DNA of 48,970 nt from Caldilineaceae bacterium bin5 (GTDB lineage Bacteria; Chloroflexota; Anaerolineae; Caldilineales; Caldilineaceae). The stretch is from positions 1 to 48,970 of the forward strand of contig MPML01000033.1 of the NCBI GenBank assembly GCA_002238445.1, in the 5' to 3' direction. Shown here in pieces: positions 26,598 through 35,264 of this stretch (position 1 is the first letter of the stretch; each line of letters opens with the position of its first letter). Below the pieces are notes generated by a model. It made no database searches, was not told the DNA's origin, and saw only the letters and a program-made list of their open reading frames with translations. The position numbers were made by a program, and so were the translations under genes.

Positions 26598-27611
26598 CTA
26601 CAGTTCCACGGCTTCTTCGCGGCCGCTTTCCAACGCCCGCTCTAGAGCAGACGCCACGCGAATCGCTGCCAGCCCATCTCGACCCGTGACGATCGGCTCC
26701 CACTTCCCCTGCACCACGCCCACAAAATGGCTGAACAGAGAGCGGAACATCCCCTCCTGCCGCCCATGCATCACCGGCATATAGCCGATATCGGGATACT
26801 CCGGCTCACCGCCTACACGGTAGACAGCAACCGCATTCTCATGGCCCAACACCTCAGCCGCGCCCTTCTTGCCGTGTATGCTGAAATGCTCGGCCTGCGA
26901 ACGTCCGCTGAAAGCCGGCGTACTCCAGGAAGTCTCCAGCACGCCCACAACGCCATTATCAAATGTAAACACAGCGATGATAAAGTCATGCCGGCCCTTC
27001 GCCTTCTCCCGCGAATACGCCTTCACGCTTGTGATCGGACGCCCTACCGTCCACAACATCATGTCGATGTCGTGTGGCGTCAGCCAGTACGCCAACGAAA
27101 ACTTGCCCAACACCCGCTCCGCTGCTAACTGGATCGTGTTGCGCCGCGAGTACAGGTGCATCACCTCCCCGATCTCACCCGCCGCCACCGCCGCGCGCAT
27201 CGCCGCGTAGGGTTGGTCGAAGCGCAAACTTTGACACACCATCAGCTGCACGCCGATCCGGTCGGCCGTCTCGACAAACTTCTGAGCGTCCGCCGCCGAG
27301 ACCGCCATTGGCTTCTCCACCAGCACATGCTTGCCCGCCTCCAGCGCCGCCAGTACCGGCGCCGTGTGCATCCACTCCGACGCCGCCACCACCACCGCCT
27401 CGATCTCCGGATGGCTGGCCAGCATCTCCTCGTGCCCGACATTTGGATATCCGGGAACCCCATATTGCCCTGCAACTTCTCCAGTTCTCTCTTCACTGCG
27501 GCCGCTCACCGCCACCAGGTGGGTCTCGCTCAGTTCGCTCGCCAGCCGTGCGTAAACGCTCCCCATCCGGCCCGGGCCGACGACTCCAATCTGCAAAGGT
27601 GAATTAGTCAT
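26598..27611 (-). CDS. Gfo/Idh/MocA family oxidoreductase C
   Basis: NAD(P)-dependent oxidoreductase of 337 residues. It has GVVGPGRMGSVYARL at the N-terminus, HVLVEKPMAV around residue 95 and YWLTPHDIDMMLWTVG in the second domain. The last motif resembles the HDIDMM segment of inositol 2-dehydrogenases, so a cyclitol or related sugar is a reasonable guess. It lies 67 nt upstream of oxidoreductase B and 57 nt downstream of D, all in the same direction. A weak GGAAAG site precedes the ATG. Confidence 0.87.
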   Translation of the reverse strand: MTNSPLQIGVVGPGRMGSVYARLASELSETHLVAVSGRSEERTGEVAGQYGVPGYPNVGHEEMLASHPEIEAVVVAASEWMHTAPVLAALEAGKHVLVEKPMAVSAADAQKFVETADRIGVQLMVCQSLRFDQPYAAMRAAVAAGEIGEVMHLYSRRNTIQLAAERVLGKFSLAYWLTPHDIDMMLWTVGRPITSVKAYSREKAKGRHDFIIAVFTFDNGVVGVLETSWSTPAFSGRSQAEHFSIHGKKGAAEVLGHENAVAVYRVGGEPEYPDIGYMPVMHGRQEGMFRSLFSHFVGVVQGKWEPIVTGRDGLAAIRVASALERALESGREEAVEL

Positions 27612-27668
27612 AAAAAGGTTGCTTTCTTTCCTGTTCTGTTTATTGTGCTGGCCGTCGTTTGCAGTCTT

Positions 27669-28556
27669 CTACTCGAATCTGCCGATCTGCACTGTGCGTC
27701 CGCCCTCCTCGGCCGAGCGCACAAGCGCCGCCATGATCGCCATGACCTCAACCGTCCAGGCAATCGGAAATGGCGGTTCCCCGCTGACCGCCATCTGAAT
27801 AACACGCGCCAGCGTCTCAGTATAGAACCTGTCTCCGTCTACTATATCCGCCTCGCCCCAACCTTCTGCGCCGTACACCGCGCCATGATACAAGCCGGGC
27901 GTCTCGTGCAGCAGGTTGACCACCCCCTGCCGCCCGTCCGCATAGTGCACAAGACCGATATCGCAACGCTCCGTTCGTCGCGTCGTTACCGCCTCCGCGC
28001 CGCTCCCCAACAGCGTATGCAACAGTTCAGTTGCGTGTATCCCGTAAAAGAACGGATGCATCGCCCGCGGATCAGGAAAGTCACCGGCCGCCGCCCCGCT
28101 CACAACCGCGCAATTCAACGCGCCAAAGCCTGCCATTCTCTCCTGCAGCTCCATCACCTCCCCCGCATAACGCAGCGCCGAGCACGACATCAGCGGCACA
28201 TCCCGTTCCGCGGCCAGCCGGACCAAACTGTGAACATCCTCCATCTCGTTCGCGAAAGGCTTGTCCACAAAAGTCGGAAGACCCGCCTCAATCGCAAGCC
28301 GGGCATGCGGCGGATGATCCTCGCCGTAGCGATTAACCACCATCGCCAGATCCACATCCTCCAAAGCCTCTGCCGGCGTGCCGACAACCTCCGGAATCTG
28401 CCACTCCTGCGCCTTTGCCCGCGCCTGCTCCGCATCCTCCCCCCACAGCTTGACGACCTGCGCCCGCCCGTACAATGGGCTGTCGGCTGGGTTTACCAGC
28501 TGAGTCCACGCCTCAGTATGGGTACTGTCCGCTCCAATCATGCCGATTCGTATCAT
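27669..28556 (-). CDS. Gfo/Idh/MocA family oxidoreductase D (short form)
   Basis: A family member of 295 residues, shorter than its five relatives here. The dinucleotide loop reads GMIGADSTHTEAW, the EKP motif is FVDKPFA, and the second domain retains HPFFYGIHATELLHTLLG. GAGGAAG lies 6 nt before the ATG. It is the first gene of the minus-strand series running to the dehydratase and is divergent from the dioxygenase gene, with 187 nt between the two starts. The reduced length and changed motifs suggest a specialised or less well-characterised substrate. Confidence 0.84.
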   Translation of the reverse strand: MIRIGMIGADSTHTEAWTQLVNPADSPLYGRAQVVKLWGEDAEQARAKAQEWQIPEVVGTPAEALEDVDLAMVVNRYGEDHPPHARLAIEAGLPTFVDKPFANEMEDVHSLVRLAAERDVPLMSCSALRYAGEVMELQERMAGFGALNCAVVSGAAAGDFPDPRAMHPFFYGIHATELLHTLLGSGAEAVTTRRTERCDIGLVHYADGRQGVVNLLHETPGLYHGAVYGAEGWGEADIVDGDRFYTETLARVIQMAVSGEPPFPIAWTVEVMAIMAALVRSAEEGGRTVQIGRFE

Positions 28557-28632
28557 TTTCTCTTCCTCTGGGCATCTTTCACTGAATCTTGCCGGTCCGC
28601 GGCCGTTTGTCAGCGTATACGCCCAAATCTGA

Positions 28633-28662
28633 TTGACAGCATTTTTAACTGTTCGGTATACT
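28633..28662 (+). promoter_or_regulatory. Sigma70-like promoter of the dioxygenase gene
   Basis: A perfect TTGACA at 28633-28638, an 18-nt spacer, then TATACT at 28657-28662. It stands about 80 nt before the dioxygenase ATG in the space between two divergent genes. Confidence 0.6.
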
Positions 28663-28743
28663 CTCTATGTTAAACAACTGAAGCCAGTCGCTCGCCCGCC
28701 AGCGACAACGATTTCCCGAAAACTCGAAAAAGGAGTTCTCTCC

Positions 28744-29541
28744 ATGGCCCTGACAGACGAACAAAAAGAATTCTTCTGGGAAAACGGCTATCTCCCCTAC
28801 CACCGTATCCTCTCCGATGAGGAACTCGCAGCAGTGCGCAAACGCAGCGAGGCCATCATCAGCGGTGAAGTCAACCACGTGCCGCCCCGCTACATTCAGT
28901 TCGAAGCCCAATTCCGCGACGGACTGCCCGCCGGTGTCGAACCGCTCGACGCCGTCCGCAAAATGACCCAGCTCTGCTACTTCGACGACGAATTCGAACG
29001 CATCGCCCGCAAACCGGAAATCGTCGACGTCATCGAAGACCTGCTAGGCCCCAACATCAAGCTCTATACCGATCAGCTGATGATGAAACCTCGTTTCCAC
29101 GGCACCGTCACCCACTGGCACCAGGACTCGATGGCCTGGCACCAATTCGCGCCCCAGGAGCACGTCAGTTGCTGGGTGGCCCTCGACGACGCCACCGTCG
29201 CCAACGGCTGCATGACCGTCATTCCCGGCAGCCACAAATGGGGCCCGATCGATCCTGCATACAAAGAACGGTTCTTCGAAAACCCGCTTGTGAACAAGCC
29301 CGTTCCTGTCGAACTGCCCGCCGGCAGCTGTATGTTCCATCACGGCCTCAACTTCCATCGCACCGGCGCCAATTCGACTCCTAACCGCCGCCGCGGCCTC
29401 GCTCTCCACTACCTCCGCGCCGAAACCATGTACCTCGGCATCGAAGATGAGGAAGCCCGTCTCCTGACCGAATGTGAGAAACCGCGCGGCGAGTTTCGCT
29501 TCATGCTCATTCGCGGCAAGGAGTATCCCGGCAGAGTATAG
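28744..29541 (+). CDS. Phytanoyl-CoA dioxygenase (PhyH) family protein
   Basis: Fe(II)/2-oxoglutarate-dependent dioxygenase of 265 residues, expected to hydroxylate a small molecule in the cytoplasm. The iron-binding triad is visible: His126 and Asp128 in THWHQDSMAWH and His205 in GLNFHRTGAN, with Arg215/216 in NRRRG for the 2-oxoglutarate carboxylate. The start is supported by AAGGAG 8 nt before the ATG, with a consensus-like promoter further upstream. The gene is isolated in orientation between two minus-strand oxidoreductase clusters. PhyH relatives act on lipids, ectoine, phosphonates and secondary metabolites; nothing here decides among them. Confidence 0.88.
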   Translation: MALTDEQKEFFWENGYLPYHRILSDEELAAVRKRSEAIISGEVNHVPPRYIQFEAQFRDGLPAGVEPLDAVRKMTQLCYFDDEFERIARKPEIVDVIEDLLGPNIKLYTDQLMMKPRFHGTVTHWHQDSMAWHQFAPQEHVSCWVALDDATVANGCMTVIPGSHKWGPIDPAYKERFFENPLVNKPVPVELPAGSCMFHHGLNFHRTGANSTPNRRRGLALHYLRAETMYLGIEDEEARLLTECEKPRGEFRFMLIRGKEYPGRV

Positions 29542-29602
29542 AAATAGCTCCTGGGCCGGATTTCGCCGGGACGTCACCAGCAGGCATCAGTCGCGCCAAC
29601 TT

Positions 29603-30697
29603 CTACTGAATGTCGACCCGCCGACCCGTCCGTGATGATTCATAGGCGGCATCAAATATCTGCAAAAGGTGGTGAGCGTCATCGATGCTCACCACTGGCT
29701 TGCCGCCTTCCCGCACCGCCCGCACAAAGTCGGCTACATATTCATAGCCAAACTGGTCCGCGTAAACGGGCCGCGGTTGCACCGGCATATTGAACTGTCG
29801 CTCCGGCGCACCCTGCCACTCAGGTGCCGCACTGGATACCGTCAGCAGTCCGTCGCCAACCGGACCCCACGTGGCCGCACCCAACTGCCCGCGCACCGCC
29901 ATGTATGTGTCATTGCGCGGCCCGGCCCCGCTCAACAAATAGCCCATGTGCAGGCATGCATGCACGCCGTTCTCATACTCCAACGCAACCGTTGCCGCGT
30001 CCTCCACACCTTCCTGAATTTCATCCGTGCGCCGGCTGCACAGGGCCGTCACCGAGCGCACCCGCGCCTGCGCAAACATCTGGAAGAGCGTCAACCAGTG
30101 CCCGCCCTCCATGTGCAGAATGCCGCCCCCTTCCGTCTCGCGGCGGTACATCCAATGGTCCGGCTCACGCAGCCCCGGCCCAACCTGAACTGTCACCAGC
30201 CTCGCCTCCATCGCCAGCAGCTTCCCCAGCACGCCCGCATCCAGGCAGCGCCGGATCTCCTCCGCCACCGGATGGCGCGGCCACGGATACCCGATCTGGA
30301 CCACCAGGTCGCGCTCCTTAACCAGCTGGCAAACCGGCTCAAGCTCGGGCGCCGTGCGCGCAGCCTGCTTCTCTATATACATATGCTTGCCCGCCTCGGC
30401 CAGACGCATCGCCGCGCGCGTCGCTTCATCCGGCGGCAGCATCACCACCGCCGCATCGAACCCATCCCATTCGAACAGCTCGCATAGATTGTCGTAAATG
30501 CGTGCCTCAGGATCGTGCCGCGCCAGGCTCGCCAGCGCCGACGCTTCATCCGCATCCCACTCGCTGTATGCCACAATCTCGACATCTTCCTGCGCATGGA
30601 AAGACTTGATCAGGCCGTGATTGCCCTCAGGCTCCAGCCCGCCAGCATGTATCCGCAAGCCAACCACCGCAACGCGCAACGGTTTTTTAGCGTTCAT
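29603..30697 (-). CDS. Gfo/Idh/MocA family oxidoreductase E with altered EKP motif
   Basis: A family member of 364 residues. The N-terminus reads VAVVGLRIHAGGLEPEG, not a typical GxGxxG loop, and the catalytic-lysine motif is MYIEKQAAR, so Pro of EKP is replaced by Gln. The second domain keeps GGGILHMEGGHWLTLFQMF. The start overlaps the stop of oxidoreductase F by 4 nt (ATGA), so the two are translationally coupled and may form a mixed oligomer or act in sequence. The unusual motifs leave open whether it is a standard dehydrogenase. Confidence 0.84.
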   Translation of the reverse strand: MNAKKPLRVAVVGLRIHAGGLEPEGNHGLIKSFHAQEDVEIVAYSEWDADEASALASLARHDPEARIYDNLCELFEWDGFDAAVVMLPPDEATRAAMRLAEAGKHMYIEKQAARTAPELEPVCQLVKERDLVVQIGYPWPRHPVAEEIRRCLDAGVLGKLLAMEARLVTVQVGPGLREPDHWMYRRETEGGGILHMEGGHWLTLFQMFAQARVRSVTALCSRRTDEIQEGVEDAATVALEYENGVHACLHMGYLLSGAGPRNDTYMAVRGQLGAATWGPVGDGLLTVSSAAPEWQGAPERQFNMPVQPRPVYADQFGYEYVADFVRAVREGGKPVVSIDDAHHLLQIFDAAYESSRTGRRVDIQ

Positions 30698-31728
30698 AGC
30701 GAAACCGTCTTCCCCTCCGCCGCCGACGCATGCGCAGCCTCAATGATCTGCAACGACTTGATAATCTCCTCAACCGTGTACCCGCTGCTTCCCTCACCCC
30801 GAATCGCCGCCGCAAACGCCTGGATCGATGACCTGCCCTCCGCCCCATATCCGGGCACCGGCGCAGAGGGAATGTCGAACGTGCGCGTCGGCGCGGCCGA
30901 CCACTCCGGATGTTCGCTTGTGATCGTGCACTGCCCTTCGTCCACATCCCACTGGATCAAACCCAGCGACCCGCGCAGCCCGATCGAAATCTCGCCGTAG
31001 CCCGAAGTAAAATAGCCCGCATGCAGGCTGCCGATCATCCCATTGTCGAATCCCAGCGATACCGCCGCCGCATCCTCCACGTCAATATCATGCCCGCCAA
31101 CATTCGCTTCAATCGCGGCAACCCGCGCCACGTCCGCGCCCGTCATGTAGCACATCAAGTCCAGCCAGTGACAGCCCAGCCAGTTGAGAATGCCGCCTCC
31201 CGCCTGCTCGCGATTGAAATACCAGGTCTGCGGATCGCGCCGGGCCACGCTCGAAGTCAGGAAACGAAACTCGATCGAATACGGCTTCCCTAACAGTCCC
31301 GCCGCCCATGTCCTCTTGATCAAATTCGCAATCGGATGGAACCGCCACGTATAACCGCACGAAAAGTGGAGATTGTTACGCCGCACCGCCTCGGCCACCG
31401 GAACCAACGCGCTCGAGTGCACTGCAAACGGCTTCTCGCCCCACACATGCACCCCGGCTTCGGCCACCTGCACCATCCACGAAGGCATATCTTTCAAGTA
31501 TGTCGAAACCATCACCGCATCCGGCTTGCCCTGCGCGAGAAGGTCCCCCAGGCTGTCGTAAAATGGCACGTCTAGGACATCCGCCTTCAAGTTGGGCTTC
31601 ACCCCTTCCGGGTCGGGGTCATAGAAGCCAACCAGTTCAATCTCATCCGGCAACAACATCAGCGTATCCCGGTACATGTTCGCGTGCATCAACGACACAC
31701 CCGCCTGCGCAAATCTCAGCTTTTTCAT
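30694..31728 (-). CDS. Gfo/Idh/MocA family oxidoreductase F
   Basis: A family member of 344 residues. It has an N-terminal Rossmann region (RFAQAGVSLMHANMY), WGEKPFAVHS near residue 98 and GGGILNWLGCHWLDLMCYM in the second domain. The order of blocks after the EKP motif (CGYTWRFHPIAN, then YSIEFRFLTSS, then the GGGI motif) parallels that of oxidoreductase E, and the genes overlap by 4 nt, suggesting an old duplication that diverged. A GAGAGAAAG sequence precedes the ATG. An unrecognised gene lies 74 nt upstream in the same direction. Confidence 0.86.
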   Translation of the reverse strand: MKKLRFAQAGVSLMHANMYRDTLMLLPDEIELVGFYDPDPEGVKPNLKADVLDVPFYDSLGDLLAQGKPDAVMVSTYLKDMPSWMVQVAEAGVHVWGEKPFAVHSSALVPVAEAVRRNNLHFSCGYTWRFHPIANLIKRTWAAGLLGKPYSIEFRFLTSSVARRDPQTWYFNREQAGGGILNWLGCHWLDLMCYMTGADVARVAAIEANVGGHDIDVEDAAAVSLGFDNGMIGSLHAGYFTSGYGEISIGLRGSLGLIQWDVDEGQCTITSEHPEWSAAPTRTFDIPSAPVPGYGAEGRSSIQAFAAAIRGEGSSGYTVEEIIKSLQIIEAAHASAAEGKTVSL

Positions 31729-31802
31729 AGTGGGCTTTCTCTCAACCTGCTGGTGGTAACTGGCTTGTCCTTCAAAAAGTGCCTCTTTCGGGCACCCCTA
31801 CC

Positions 31803-32393
31803 TCATGGCTGCGCCCAAATCTCGTCCGCCAACAGACACGAACTGAGCGGCCGCCCCACCAGCGGAATCCAGTCCTGGCGGGCATACAGCGTTCCCGGAA
31901 CCGCCTCGCCATCCACGACAAGGCTGGCCCGATTGGAAACAACGAACAGGCAGTATGTGTAAAGGCCGGAAGCCCCGGCAATGCCGTGGTGGACAAACGG
32001 AGGCTCCAACCCGGCCCACTCAGCACCGATCTGGCGCTCCGCGGTGTCTATCGTATAGCTCAACCGCCGCCGCATATCGCCGCTGCGGCCGAATCGCGCC
32101 GTAATGATCCTGTCCCCACACGCCGCCAGCGGATTGTCGCTGTCGCGATACATCCTGTCATACATCCACACCGCCATATCAGGGTTGTCGGTGTAGACGC
32201 CGTTCGCCGGCGCCGACGGAAAACTCTCGGCATCTAGATACAGATATCCCGCATGCCCTCCCCCCGCCGGGCTATACTCCGTCTGAAACAGGCTGAAGCG
32301 CGCGCAATCCTCCTCCGCACCCGCCTCCCGCAGATAAAGTAAATAATGGATCCCGCACCAGATCGGCGTCTGGTCGCTCGTCTCCCGCGTCAT
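31803..32393 (-). CDS. Hypothetical protein, 196 aa
   Basis: I do not recognise this protein. It is real by several signs: a very strong ribosome site (GGAGGAGG) ends 3 nt before the ATG at 32393, codon use matches the neighbours, and it is tightly spaced (74 nt) before the oxidoreductase pair. The sequence is rich in Tyr, Trp, Gly and Asp, with no membrane helix or signal peptide, and looks like a soluble beta-rich domain (for example GLYTYCLFVVSNRASLVVDG). Context suggests a role with the two downstream oxidoreductases, perhaps in sugar metabolism. Confidence 0.65.
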   Translation of the reverse strand: MTRETSDQTPIWCGIHYLLYLREAGAEEDCARFSLFQTEYSPAGGGHAGYLYLDAESFPSAPANGVYTDNPDMAVWMYDRMYRDSDNPLAACGDRIITARFGRSGDMRRRLSYTIDTAERQIGAEWAGLEPPFVHHGIAGASGLYTYCLFVVSNRASLVVDGEAVPGTLYARQDWIPLVGRPLSSCLLADEIWAQP

Positions 32394-32423
32394 CAACCTC
32401 CTCCATCAATTTGATTATATGGG

Positions 32424-32502
32424 CGGTCGGGCCTTCGGCCCTCCCTTGTGCAGGGGCAGCGCCCCCGCAACGCCCCCCTACAAAAACATGCCTCACCGAC
32501 CG
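32424..32502. repeat. GC-rich hairpin element with inverted ends, copy 2
   Basis: This is the best-preserved copy. It begins CGGTCGG and ends CCGACCG, a 7-bp perfect terminal inverted repeat. Internal stems are GGGCC-TTC-GGCCC and GGGGC-AGC-GCCCC. It matches 3724-3800 with one substitution in the shared 77 bp. No transposase or convincing target-site duplication is visible. Confidence 0.78.
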
Positions 32503-32743
32503 TGTGCCTCTATCGCAGCGTGTCGGCTGGCGAGCATGGCGGCGGCGATATACCAGTTGTGTCACCAAGAAACTGAATGGTTCCAAGGATTACTGGCTGG
32601 TCATCTTCTGTCGCTAGGTAGTTACCTCCACTCTATTAGGGTTCGTTGACGTTTGTCTGAACAGTGACTTCCGGGTGCAAATTGCGGCTAGTCGTCGAAG
32701 GGCGACGCAGCTGCGCAAAGAAAATCCGATACGCCTCTGGTGT

Positions 32744-32812
32744 TCTCTGCGTCCTCCGCGGACCAAAAGGTGTTCTTCGCGACCCTTCGCGTGACTTCGC
32801 GGATCAATTGTT
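32744..32812. repeat. Degenerate copy of the 52-bp repeat family
   Basis: GTCCTCCGCGGACCAAAAGG, then TGTTCTTCGCG and CCCTTCGCG, ending CTTCGCGGATCA. The GG anchors are about 41 nt apart, consistent with the short unit form that lacks the 10-nt TGCAGTTGC block. Confidence 0.6.
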
Positions 32813-32913
32813 TTTGGCTACATCAACAGTCAATCGAGAAACATCCCTAACAGGCTTTCAGGCTTTCCGTTCTTGTCGAAATCTGAACAGCCTTCCCAAA
32901 ATGTCCATCGAAC

Positions 32914-34173
32914 CTAGCCACTGTAGTTCCGCTTGCGAAAATGCCCGAACACCTTGCGAATCCCGGCCGCAATATCAGCGACATCCTCCTCGTCAAGACT
33001 TGGCTGCATCGAAAAACTGAATCCCCGCCGCATCAACTTCTCGCCATTCGGGCAGTCAGCCATCCTGTAGTCGAGCGGCTTGTCCCGCTTGTAATCAAAT
33101 GGAAAATGGCTGCGACCGTAGCAGTTCGGCCCCGCCAGAAACTCGTTGCGGTAGAGCGGCCCCTCCTTGCCCGACCCGATGTACGGCCCGCCGGCAGGGA
33201 TTCCCTCATGGTTCAGCGCGTCGGCGAACTCCCACGCGTCACACTCCATCTTGTCCGTGTCCAACGTCATCCCCAACACCCAATGCGAGTGCCTGTCCCC
33301 TTCCCGCACACGCTGTGGCGTGATCTCCTCGATATCCGACACGCTCTCCATGATCCCCTGCGCAGCCTCGATCTTCTTCTCGATATAGCCGCCCACCTTC
33401 TTCAACTGTGAAATCAGGACCGCCGCCATCAAATCATTCAGCTTGTAGTTAGGCGCCAGGAAATAGTTGGCGTAAGGCCGCCCCTCGAACGGTCCGCCAT
33501 TGCGCGGCAGCGCACAGTCGGAGAAGATCAGCGCCCGTTCCCACAGCGTCTCATTGTCCGACATAATCGCCCCGCCGCCCCCGGCAGAAAGATGCTTGCC
33601 GCCGAAGCTGAAACCATTGATGTCGCCCATCGACCCGACCACCTTGCCCTGGTACTCGGCAAAGTGCGCCTGGCAGCAATCCTCTATCAGAAAGATCTGA
33701 TGCCGGTCCGCAATTTCTCGCAGCGCCCCCATGTCACACGGGTTGCCAAAAAGATGCACCGCGATAATGGCCCGCGTCCTGGGCGTAATCTTGGCCTCGA
33801 CGTCGGCCGGGTCCAGCGTGTACGTGTCGTCAACATCGGCGAATATCGGCACGCAGTTATGGAGCAGCGTCCCGATGATGCTGCCCCCGGACGTCCACGG
33901 CGTCACAATGATCTCATCACCAGGATCAGGGTTTATCGCGCCGACGCACGTGTGCATCGCCGCCGTTCCCGAAGTTACGGTGACAACATGGGCCACACCG
34001 TGGCGCGCCGCAAACTCCTGCTCAAACTGCTTTACCTTCGGCCCCTTGCCCAGCGCACCCGAATTGATCACCTCTGCAAGCGCTTCGATGTCCTCTCCGC
34101 CAAAGTAATGACTCGGTCCAAAGGGCAGAGTGCGCACCGGCGCGCCCCCCTGCATCGCTAATTGTTCGGCCAT
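32914..34173 (-). CDS. DegT/DnrJ/EryC1/StrS-type PLP aminotransferase 2
   Basis: A second enzyme of this family, also 419 residues, but clearly divergent from the one at 11612-12871. It has TVTSGTAAMHTCVGAI for cofactor phosphate binding (about residue 67), LIEDCCQAHFAEYQG with Asp165 and Gln168, and the Schiff-base lysine in FSFGGKHLSAGGGG (Lys193). It probably transaminates a keto-sugar or acts on a cyclitol. AAGGAG lies upstream of the ATG, inside the end of the preceding gene, which it overlaps by 16 nt. It could work with the nearby Gfo/Idh/MocA oxidoreductases, as in pathways where such a dehydrogenase makes the keto-sugar that a DegT enzyme then aminates. Confidence 0.86.
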   Translation of the reverse strand: MAEQLAMQGGAPVRTLPFGPSHYFGGEDIEALAEVINSGALGKGPKVKQFEQEFAARHGVAHVVTVTSGTAAMHTCVGAINPDPGDEIIVTPWTSGGSIIGTLLHNCVPIFADVDDTYTLDPADVEAKITPRTRAIIAVHLFGNPCDMGALREIADRHQIFLIEDCCQAHFAEYQGKVVGSMGDINGFSFGGKHLSAGGGGAIMSDNETLWERALIFSDCALPRNGGPFEGRPYANYFLAPNYKLNDLMAAVLISQLKKVGGYIEKKIEAAQGIMESVSDIEEITPQRVREGDRHSHWVLGMTLDTDKMECDAWEFADALNHEGIPAGGPYIGSGKEGPLYRNEFLAGPNCYGRSHFPFDYKRDKPLDYRMADCPNGEKLMRRGFSFSMQPSLDEEDVADIAAGIRKVFGHFRKRNYSG

Positions 34174-34943
34174 GACAGTTTCTCTCCTTCACGCTTGACA
34201 TTGTCTTGTCCAGTCTCACCTTCGCCCAGCAGTCCCGCAATTATTCCAACCAACCTCTCCAGATCGCCTGGCAACTGAAACTCTTCTGTGTCTCTCGTAA
34301 TTCTCTTCTGCCCCCGATCCAAAACCCCAAACTGCCACACCGGCCCGGCGGTTACGACGCCGAATATCTGCGTCTGCGCGCTTCGCAAAACCTCCGGCCC
34401 TCTGGGACCGCCCCGGGCCCGACCGGTGCGCTGGGCCTTTCGTGCCCGCCGCGGGTGAATCGACTCCACCGTCGGCCTACCGAAATACTCACTTACTGCC
34501 ACCATCTTCGCGGCCAACGTCCCAAAACCGCGTTCCAATTCCTCGTTCTTCACCCCGGCCACCACCACGTCATTCCTGCCCCGCAGCAGATAGTCCACCG
34601 TGCCGTTCAGCCGCCCGCCTTCAACCGTATATTCGATGTTCATCTTGAACCTGACCGCGTCGAGCACAGCAAATAACAGCGGCGTAACATAGAAAGCACG
34701 GTACGCGGCTTCACTGGTCATCGGCACAAAGGGCAACCGCTCTACCATCTGCGCGCGCAACTGCTCAAGCTGCGGCGCAAGACGGGAAACCTCTACAGAG
34801 TGTAATGACAATGGGGCGCTGCGATAGCGGTAGCCTAAATCGGCAAGTATCTCTTCAGTCTCTGAATTCAGCTCGAGGACCTGGGAAAACGTATAGGAAG
34901 TACCTTCCTGGAGTACCATAAATTTTCTAAGTTGGCACGCCAT
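34158..34943 (-). CDS. Hypothetical PD-(D/E)XK nuclease-like protein with internal insertion
   Basis: A protein of 261 residues resembling a family of restriction-endonuclease-like hypothetical proteins. The middle (LNGTVDYLLRGRNDVVVAGV, then KNEELERGFGTLAAKMVAVS) has the layout of a PD-(D/E)XK core: an Asp, a beta strand, and Lys-Asn-Glu leading into a helix. However, the acidic residue usual just before the Lys is not there (AGVK instead of an EAK-like motif), so catalysis is doubtful. After EYFGRPT comes a run of about 33 Arg/Gly/Pro-rich residues, from a strikingly GC-rich segment (about 34374-34460), before the fold resumes with IFGVVTAGPVWQFGVL. ATG codons at 34943 and 34919 are both possible. 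It overlaps the aminotransferase gene by 16 nt. Confidence 0.65.
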   Translation of the reverse strand: MACQLRKFMVLQEGTSYTFSQVLELNSETEEILADLGYRYRSAPLSLHSVEVSRLAPQLEQLRAQMVERLPFVPMTSEAAYRAFYVTPLLFAVLDAVRFKMNIEYTVEGGRLNGTVDYLLRGRNDVVVAGVKNEELERGFGTLAAKMVAVSEYFGRPTVESIHPRRARKAQRTGRARGGPRGPEVLRSAQTQIFGVVTAGPVWQFGVLDRGQKRITRDTEEFQLPGDLERLVGIIAGLLGEGETGQDNVKREGEKLSWPNN

Positions 34944-35264
34944 TTCCGGCTCGTCAGCCTATTCCAATCCTGTGGACGTTCCCGTCTGCACACGCTCCAT
35001 AGGCCCAACAGAGCCGTTGCTTCGCTTCCCAGACAAAAAAGTGTCGGCGCCCTACACGCGACGCAACGTGTCTCCATCCTAACAAAGCGCAGGTCCTATG
35101 TCAAAGCGGGGTCAAATGGCGGGCTCAGCCCGAGTTGGGGCAAGGGTCTGGCTATCTGTCGCTAGCAGGAGAGGGGAATACCGATAGTTTTTCGAACCAG
35201 GGGGCATCAATACAGTAAAAACCGAGTAGGGTTCTTACCCATTTAACTGCAACTGCGTCAAATC
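34944..35264. other. Intergenic region upstream of the nuclease-like gene
   Basis: No gene is supported. A small CGGGCT-C-AGCCCG stem lies near 35123. No convincing promoter is visible for the minus-strand gene that starts at its left edge. Confidence 0.5.

Larger units (their letters stand above)
32394..32913. other. Repeat-bearing intergenic region
   Basis: No gene is supported. It holds copy 2 of the GC-rich hairpin element and a short degenerate copy of the 52-bp repeat family. The rest is unremarkable. Confidence 0.6.

Noticed and set aside
27645..28673. 342-residue plus-strand open frame opposite oxidoreductase D
   Set aside because: An antisense shadow without family features.
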